DNA of 13,150 bases from positions 1 through 13,150 of the forward strand of contig CALDGN010000407.1 of assembly GCA_937942965.1 (NCBI GenBank), written 5' to 3'. The notes below the pieces were generated by a model that did not search any database, was not told the origin of the DNA, and saw only the letters and a list, made by a program, of their open reading frames with translations. The position numbers and the translations under genes were made by a program. Origin of the DNA: an uncultured Acidimicrobiales bacterium (GTDB taxonomy: Bacteria > Actinomycetota > Acidimicrobiia > Acidimicrobiales > UBA10347). Shown one piece after another: positions 5,100 through 13,150 of this stretch (the stretch's first letter is position 1; every line of letters starts with the position of its first letter).

Positions 5100-6367
5100 G
5101 CGCCTACCTCATCCGTGGCGGCACCGTCGCGGACGCCATCGAAACCCGAACCGGCGACCTCGGTATTGCGGGCGGCGTGATCGTCCCCGTCGACGATCTG
5201 CCGAGCGACGCAACCGAGATCGACGCCACCGGGTGCATCGTCTCGACCGGCCTCGTTGACCTCAACGCCCACCTGGGCGAGCCGGGCGACGAAGCAGCCG
5301 AGACCATGGTCAGCGCTGGCGAAGCAGCTGTGCTCGGCGGCTTTACCACCGTCCTGGCGATGCCCGACACCCACCCGTGCGTCGACACGGCCGCGGTCGT
5401 TGAACATGTGCGGCTGCTCGGCGAGCACGCCCTCTGCAATATCGAAGTCGCCGGCGCCGTCACCGTCGGCAACAAGGGCGAGAACCTCGCCCCGCTCGCC
5501 GAACTCGCCGCCGCTGGCGTCCGGTTCATCACCGACTGCGGCTCCGGCGTGCAAGACCCGCTCTTGCTGCGCCGAGCACTCGAGTACGCCAAGCCGCTCG
5601 GGCTCACCATCGCCCAGCCCGCCGACTGTGTTGCGCTGAGCCGGGCCACGCACATGCACGAGGGCGAGTGGTCGAGCCGTCTCGGACTCGCCGGTTCACC
5701 CGCCGAAGCCGAAGAGATCAACGTGATGCGTGATATCTCGCTGGTCCGGCTCACCGGTGGCCGCCTCCACTTCCAGACCCTGTCGACCGCAGGTTCATTC
5801 GCCATCGTGAGCGCAGCAGCACAGTCGGGGCTGCCGATCAGCTCCGAAGTCACCACGCACCACCTGCGCCTGTGCGACGCGGACCTGGCTGGCTACGACA
5901 CGAACCTCAAGGTCACGCCGCCCCTGCGAGCTGCGGGCGATGCCCGGGCCGCAATGAGCGCCGTCGCTGCGGGCCGGGTCGACTGCATCGTCACCGACCA
6001 CACGCCCCACACCACCGATCGCAAAGAGCGCCCCTTCGACCACGCCGCCACCGGCACGGTCGGACTCGAAACAGCGCTCGCCGCGGCCTTGTGCAGCGGC
6101 GTGCCCCACGAGGTCGTCCTGCGATCGATGAGCTGGCGCCCCGCCGAACTGCTCGGCCTCGGCACCCCACAAGAACGTTCGCTGCAACCCGGCGCACCCG
6201 CCGACGTTGTGGTGATCGACCCCAATGAAACTTGGACCGTGCGTGTTGGCTCTCTAGCCACCCTCGGTACGAACTCTGCGTTTGAAGGAACTGAACTCAC
6301 CGGCCGCGTCCGCTCCACGATTGTGGGCGGACAGCTGGTGGTCGACCAAGGAAAGGTGGCGGCATGA
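5096..6367 (+). CDS. Dihydroorotase-like protein, probably non-catalytic (PyrC'-type pseudoenzyme)
   Basis: A 423-residue protein that aligns over its full length with class I dihydroorotases and sits between pyrB and carA. Compared with Bacillus anthracis dihydroorotase (from memory), the metal ligands H59, H61, D151, H178, H231 and D304 correspond to N57, H59, C148, P175, T228 and D301. Spacing between the last two is identical (73 residues), so four of six are lost. The substrate-binding Arg of HLREPG is G61, and the Asn of MPNT is D91. TDHTPH (300-305) and TPPLR (274-278) remain. The frame is intact and conserved in character, so this is not a decayed gene. Inactive homologues called PyrC' hold aspartate transcarbamoylase together in Pseudomonas; that role is the best inference here. 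An active dihydroorotase should be encoded elsewhere. ATG 5096 overlaps the pyrB stop, and the TGA overlaps the carA ATG. Confidence 0.88.
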   Translation: MSAYLIRGGTVADAIETRTGDLGIAGGVIVPVDDLPSDATEIDATGCIVSTGLVDLNAHLGEPGDEAAETMVSAGEAAVLGGFTTVLAMPDTHPCVDTAAVVEHVRLLGEHALCNIEVAGAVTVGNKGENLAPLAELAAAGVRFITDCGSGVQDPLLLRRALEYAKPLGLTIAQPADCVALSRATHMHEGEWSSRLGLAGSPAEAEEINVMRDISLVRLTGGRLHFQTLSTAGSFAIVSAAAQSGLPISSEVTTHHLRLCDADLAGYDTNLKVTPPLRAAGDARAAMSAVAAGRVDCIVTDHTPHTTDRKERPFDHAATGTVGLETALAAALCSGVPHEVVLRSMSWRPAELLGLGTPQERSLQPGAPADVVVIDPNETWTVRVGSLATLGTNSAFEGTELTGRVRSTIVGGQLVVDQGKVAA

Positions 6368-7523
6368 ACGCCGCAGCGTCAGGCCCGATCGAGGCCGCAC
6401 TGGTCCTCGCCGACGGTGAAGTGTTCGAGGGCGAAGCCTTCGGTGCTACGCCCGAGGGCGGGATCTCAAGTGGCGAGGTCGTGTTCAACACGGTCCTCGC
6501 CGGTTACCAAGAGGTCATCACCGATCCCAGCTATGCCGGGCAGATCGTGACCTTCACGTATCCGCACCTCGGTAATTACGGGATCAACTCGGGTGATCAC
6601 GAGAGCCGATCCACGTTCCTGCGCGGGGTCATCTGCCGCGACCTTCCTCGCCGCCACAGCAACTACCGCGCCGAGACCGACCTGAACAGCTTCCTGGTCG
6701 CCCAGGGAGTGGCGGGCATCGCCGGCATCGACACCCGCCGGCTCACCCGCCACATCCGCGACGTCGGCGCCATGCCCGGCGCCTTCGGTACCGCTGACCA
6801 GGCCGCGCTGCTCGCTGCTGCGACAGCCGAACCTGGCACCGATGGCATCGACATGGTCGCCACGGTCACCTGCGACGCGCCCTACGAACGGGCCACCACC
6901 CGCAGCGACGGCAACCGTGTCTGGAACATCGTCGCGATCGACTACGGCATCAAGACGACCATCCTCGATCAGCTCAGCCAGATCGCCAACATCACGGTCG
7001 TGCCGGCCTCGACCAGCGCCGCCGACATCCTCGCCCTCAACCCCGACGGCGTGTTCCTGTCGAACGGACCCGGTGACCCCGAGGCCGTCGCGGGCGCCCC
7101 CGACACCATCGGGGCCCTCCTGGGTCAAGTCCCGATCTTCGGCATCTGCCTGGGCCACCAGCTCCTGGCACTGACCCTCGGACTCGAGACCTTCAAGCTG
7201 CCGTTCGGCCACCACGGTGGCAACCATCCGATCCGCAATCTCAAGACCGGGATCATCGAGATCACCAGCCAGAACCACAACTTCAACGTCGCCGACTGGC
7301 GCGTCGGAGGCGGAAGCGCTGACGGCGTCGAAGTCACCCACGTGAACATCAACGACGCGACGGTCGCTGGCATCGCCTGCACCGAGGTCCCTGCCTTCAG
7401 CGTGCAGTACCACCCCGAAGCGGGGCCTGGTCCGCACGACTCCCGCTACCTGTTCGCCGACTTCGACAACATGCTAGCCAACCACCACGGAACTGCCGAC
7501 GCAACCACGGGGAGTGCAGTCTG

Positions 7524-7524
<1 letters not shown>
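6364..7524 (+). CDS. carA: Carbamoyl-phosphate synthase small (glutaminase) subunit
   Basis: A 386-residue protein, the normal length for the family. It hydrolyses glutamine and passes ammonia through a tunnel to CarB. The N-terminal CarA domain (about 10-150) contains FNTVLAGYQEVITDPSY and the TFTYPHLGNYG block. The class I glutamine amidotransferase domain (about 188-375) has SNGPGDPE (233-240), the nucleophile C262 in GICLGHQ, and H350 and E352 in QYHPEAGPGPHDS. The catalytic triad is complete. The ATG at 6364 overlaps the stop of the dihydroorotase-like gene, and its own TGA shares one base with the carB ATG, which suits an obligate heterodimer. A GGGGAG Shine-Dalgarno for carB lies in its last codons. 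Confidence 0.97.
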
Positions 7525-10865
<3,341 letters not shown>

Positions 10866-10874
10866 GAGAGCGAC

Positions 10875-11825
10875 GTGTTTAACCCGTTGCGGCGGCCCAA
10901 GGTGGGCGCGCCGGTCGACATGACGGTGACAGTGGGTTCCGTGGAACTTGCCGCGCCCGTCATGTGCGCATCAGGTACGGCCGGACACGGCGCTGAACTC
11001 GGCGCCTACTTCGACTTGCGAGATGCTGGCGCCGTCGTCGTGAAATCACTGCTGCACGAGCCGTGGGCCGGAAACCCAGCGCCTCGGGTCCACTCGACCG
11101 ATGCCGGCATGATCAACAGCGTCGGGCTCCAAGGCCCTGGCGTGCAGGGTTGGATCGACCATGACTTGCAGCCGCTGGTCGATGCCGGTGCAACCATCGT
11201 CGCCAGCATCTGGGGTCGCTCGATTGCCGAATACGCGACGGCAGCCGAGATGCTCGCACCGGTCGCGCATCAGCTCACCGCGCTCGAAGTCAACGTGTCG
11301 TGCCCCAACGTCGAAGACCGCAACAACATGTTTGCGCACTCGCCCCAGGCAACTCGCGATGCGATCGCGGCGACGGCACCTGTTGGCATTCCTCGGTGGG
11401 CCAAGCTGAGCCCGAACATCATGGACCTCGTTCCCATCGCCGAAGCGGCCGCCGAGGGCGGCGCCGAAGCGGTCACGGTTGCGAACACGCTCATCGGTCT
11501 GGCCATCGACGTCGAGTCCCGCAAACCCCGCCTGGGCAAAGGTCGCGGCGGGCTCTCCGGCCCTGCGATTCGGCCCGTCGCCGTGCGCGCCGTCAACGAC
11601 GTTGCATCGGCACTTCCAGAACTTCCCGTCATCGGATGCGGTGGCGTCAACCACGGCACCGATGCCATCGAATTCCTGCTCGCCGGCGCCGCCGCCGTGC
11701 AGGTCGGCACAGCAACATTTGCGGATCCTCGCTCTGTGGTACGGATTCGTGATGAGATAGAGGGCTGGTGCCGGGACCACAGCGTTGGATCTGTCCGAAC
11801 GCTCACCGGCGCGCTCGAAACCTGA
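10875..11825 (+). CDS. pyrD: Dihydroorotate dehydrogenase, class 1 (Cys-type, 1B-like) catalytic subunit
   Basis: A 316-residue FMN-dependent TIM-barrel protein that oxidises dihydroorotate to orotate. The catalytic base is a cysteine, C143 in NVSCPN (140-145), which marks class 1 soluble enzymes rather than the membrane, quinone-linked class 2 (Ser) typical of mycobacteria. Other landmarks are CASGT (31-35), K57, INSVGLQGPG (80-89), WAKLSPN (175-181), VANTLIG (202-208), GLSGPAIRP (226-234) and GCGGV (254-258). The family motif GLQNPG reads GLQGPG here. Class 1B enzymes pass electrons to NAD through PyrK, but no pyrK lies in this operon. GTG 10875, nine bases after carB and behind GAGAGAG, is preferred. 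ATG 10920 would remove 15 residues and has no Shine-Dalgarno. Confidence 0.93.
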   Translation: MFNPLRRPKVGAPVDMTVTVGSVELAAPVMCASGTAGHGAELGAYFDLRDAGAVVVKSLLHEPWAGNPAPRVHSTDAGMINSVGLQGPGVQGWIDHDLQPLVDAGATIVASIWGRSIAEYATAAEMLAPVAHQLTALEVNVSCPNVEDRNNMFAHSPQATRDAIAATAPVGIPRWAKLSPNIMDLVPIAEAAAEGGAEAVTVANTLIGLAIDVESRKPRLGKGRGGLSGPAIRPVAVRAVNDVASALPELPVIGCGGVNHGTDAIEFLLAGAAAVQVGTATFADPRSVVRIRDEIEGWCRDHSVGSVRTLTGALET

Positions 11826-11835
11826 GAGGACCTCA

Positions 11836-12537
11836 ATGACCGACGACATTTCCGAGCTGCGGCCCAAACTTGCCATTGCGCTCGACGTCGACGACCTGAT
11901 CATGGCCAACCGTTTGGCCCGTGCCGTGAGCCCTTACTTCGGTGTCGCCAAGATCGGCCTTGAGCTGTTCAGCGCGGCTGGCCCCGAGGCCATCGGTGTC
12001 ATGAAGGACCTCGGTATGGACGTCTTCCTCGACGTCAAGCTGCATGACATCCCGACCACGGTCGGTAAGTCCGCTCGGGTCCTCGGCGCACTCGGCGTTC
12101 GCTACTTGACCATGCATGCCCGTGGCGGCCCTGACATGTTGACCGCTGGCGTCCAAGGTCTGCACGAGGGCGCCGACGCTGCTGGCGAAGAAGCGCCGAC
12201 CGCGCTTGCGGTCACCGTGCTCACCAGCGACGACGACGCCCCCGACCACATTGCTCCCCGCCGTATGCGTATGGCGATCGAGACCGGTTGCGGTGGCATT
12301 GTGTGCGCGGCCCGTGACCTGGCCGACGCCCGTGCGATCGGTCCTCGCCTGATCAAGGTCGTGCCCGGCATCCGTCCGGCCGGAAGCCCAACCGACGACC
12401 AAGCTCGCTCGGCGACGCCACAAGAAGCCATCGACGGCGGCGCAGATCTACTCGTCATCGGTCGCGCTGTGACCCGGTCCGACAACCCCGAGGCCGCGGC
12501 GGAACAGCTCGCCATGAGCCTCACGCTGCCGGGCTGA
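11836..12537 (+). CDS. pyrF: Orotidine 5'-phosphate decarboxylase (group I)
   Basis: A 233-residue protein that converts OMP to UMP, the last step of the pathway. The catalytic Asp-Lys-x-x-Asp array is D66, K68 and D71 in FLDVKLHDIP, with D18 in ALDVDD near the N-terminus. The phosphate-binding PGIRP is at 177-181, and the final VIGRAVT block is at 207-213. This is the short E. coli/Bacillus-type enzyme, not the longer DAKRGDI type common in mycobacteria and streptomycetes. ATG 11836 has a GAGAGGA Shine-Dalgarno at 11824-11830 and lies 10 bases after pyrD; the frame stays open upstream to 11785, but that would overlap pyrD. mihF follows after 8 bases. Confidence 0.96.
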   Translation: MTDDISELRPKLAIALDVDDLIMANRLARAVSPYFGVAKIGLELFSAAGPEAIGVMKDLGMDVFLDVKLHDIPTTVGKSARVLGALGVRYLTMHARGGPDMLTAGVQGLHEGADAAGEEAPTALAVTVLTSDDDAPDHIAPRRMRMAIETGCGGIVCAARDLADARAIGPRLIKVVPGIRPAGSPTDDQARSATPQEAIDGGADLLVIGRAVTRSDNPEAAAEQLAMSLTLPG

Positions 12538-12545
12538 ACCACACG

Positions 12546-12860
12546 ATGCATCCGGACTGGCCGAGGGCGTTCGCTCTGGCCGCAGACATTCGAGACGCGG
12601 GCGAGGCAATCGTCGCCGCTGTGCGCGCCGGCGAGATCGACCTCGATGCCGCTCACGCGCAGGCCGACGCCGACCCGAATACGGGTCGTGTCTTCGCCGT
12701 CAAGGTGTACGAAGCGGTCGCAGGGATCGGCAAAGTCAAGGCCCGCCGCACGATGGCCGCCATCGGGCTCGACGACGATGTCAGCCTCGGTGGCGTTCCT
12801 GCGGAGAAGCGGGCCGAGATCACGGCTCGCTTTGCCGAGATCATCGCTGCCGCCGGCTAG
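12546..12860 (+). CDS. mihF: Integration host factor, actinobacterial type (mIHF)
   Basis: A 104-residue protein close in size to the short mycobacterial mIHF (about 105). It has an N-terminal helical part (1-40) and then VYEAVAGIGKVKARRTMAAI (54-73), a helix-turn-helix-like S13/HhH segment that matches the EALPKVGKVKA region of mIHF. LGGVPAEKRAEI (81-92) corresponds to LGDRQRKAL. mIHF is a nucleoid protein that binds and bends DNA without strict sequence and is required for mycobacteriophage L5 integration. It is unrelated to E. coli IHF. The gene lies 8 bases after pyrF without a Shine-Dalgarno, so it probably depends on coupling to pyrF. In many actinobacteria pyrF-mihF is followed by gmk; here the next gene is on the opposite strand, so that linkage is broken. 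Confidence 0.88.
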   Translation: MHPDWPRAFALAADIRDAGEAIVAAVRAGEIDLDAAHAQADADPNTGRVFAVKVYEAVAGIGKVKARRTMAAIGLDDDVSLGGVPAEKRAEITARFAEIIAAAG

Positions 12861-12872
12861 TTCGGCGAGCCG

Positions 12873-13150
12873 TTACTCGCGGCAGCTGTCTCCGCCGACC
12901 TCGACGATGCGGCAGTAGCCAGCACTGCGAACCGGGTTCTCGAACCAGCTCACGAGGAACCCACCCGCACGGTCGTCAGGAATCGAGTAGTCACCACCGC
13001 GTAGGTAGTCATTCAACGAAGCCGGTCGAAGTGACTGTTCGTGCCGAGCTGCGCAACCGAGCAGGCCGAGAGCAGCATCGCAATCGTGAGGAGCGCAACC
13101 GGGTAACGCAGGCGGGATGCGGGCGGCGGTTGTTCGTTCACGTTTCGCAT
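12873..13150 (-). pseudogene. Small lipoprotein gene, apparently frameshifted, at window edge
   Basis: Two open frames on the minus strand look like parts of one protein. The first starts at ATG 13150 and gives 45 residues: a charged start, then the hydrophobic stretch YPVALLTIAMLLSAC with a typical lipobox (Cys30). It stops at TGA 13015-13013. The other frame, shifted by -1, reads SLNDYLRGGDYS, then an FLVSWFENPVR segment and a Cys-containing tail, GYCRIVEVGGDSCRE, to TAA 12875-12873. It looks like a mature secreted domain but has no start or signal of its own. Joining them needs a -1 change at about 13015-13060. This could be a true frameshift mutation, a sequencing error or programmed shifting. 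I do not recognise the family. A start beyond the window is possible. The gene converges on mihF with 12 bases between them. Confidence 0.5.

Noticed and set aside
5096..6367. Reading the pyrC homologue as a normal active dihydroorotase from context alone
   Set aside because: Position in the operon suggests it, but four of six metal-ligand positions and two substrate residues are replaced in an otherwise good alignment.
12854..12872. Possible terminator after mihF
   Set aside because: CGGCT and AGCCG can form a 5-pair stem with a 9-base loop, but there is no T-run and it is too weak to call.

Overview
The window comes from a high-GC actinobacterium, most likely a member of the Acidimicrobiia (Ilumatobacter-like). 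The evidence is high GC with strong G/C preference at third codon positions, GTG starts, a gene for the actinobacterial integration host factor (mIHF) straight after pyrF, and an Rv1264-type class III adenylate cyclase. The genus is inferred from family resemblance, not from a search.

Left part (1-3269), accessory and housekeeping genes: the 3' end of an RNase Z gene; a TauD/TfdA-type Fe(II)/2-oxoglutarate dioxygenase with an N-terminal extension; and, on the opposite strand, a probable two-gene unit of a divergent PlsC-like acyltransferase followed by a soluble adenylate cyclase. The dioxygenase and cyclase genes converge and share 4 bases at their stops. Positions 3270-3573 are a 304-base divergent intergenic region holding the leader of the pyrimidine operon.

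Main part (3574-12860), one tightly packed unit of eight co-directional genes: pyrR, pyrB, a pyrC homologue, carA, carB, pyrD, pyrF and mihF. They overlap by 1-4 bases or are separated by 8-10 bases. The operon covers most of de novo UMP synthesis: carbamoyl phosphate (CarAB), carbamoyl aspartate (PyrB), orotate (PyrD) and OMP decarboxylation (PyrF). pyrE and pyrK are not in the window. The leader carries a full 14/14 match to the PyrR RNA binding-loop consensus, ending 9 bases before a strong Shine-Dalgarno of pyrR. This predicts feedback by PyrR acting on translation.

The most striking finding is the dihydroorotase homologue between pyrB and carA. It aligns over its full length with class I dihydroorotases but has lost four of six metal-ligand positions and two substrate-binding residues. 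It therefore looks like a non-catalytic structural partner of aspartate transcarbamoylase, comparable to PyrC' of pseudomonads. An active dihydroorotase should then exist elsewhere in the genome.

Right end (12873-13150, minus strand): a small lipoprotein gene that appears to need a -1 frame change to join its signal peptide to its mature part. No CRISPR, tRNA, rRNA, insertion sequence or phage gene was seen.
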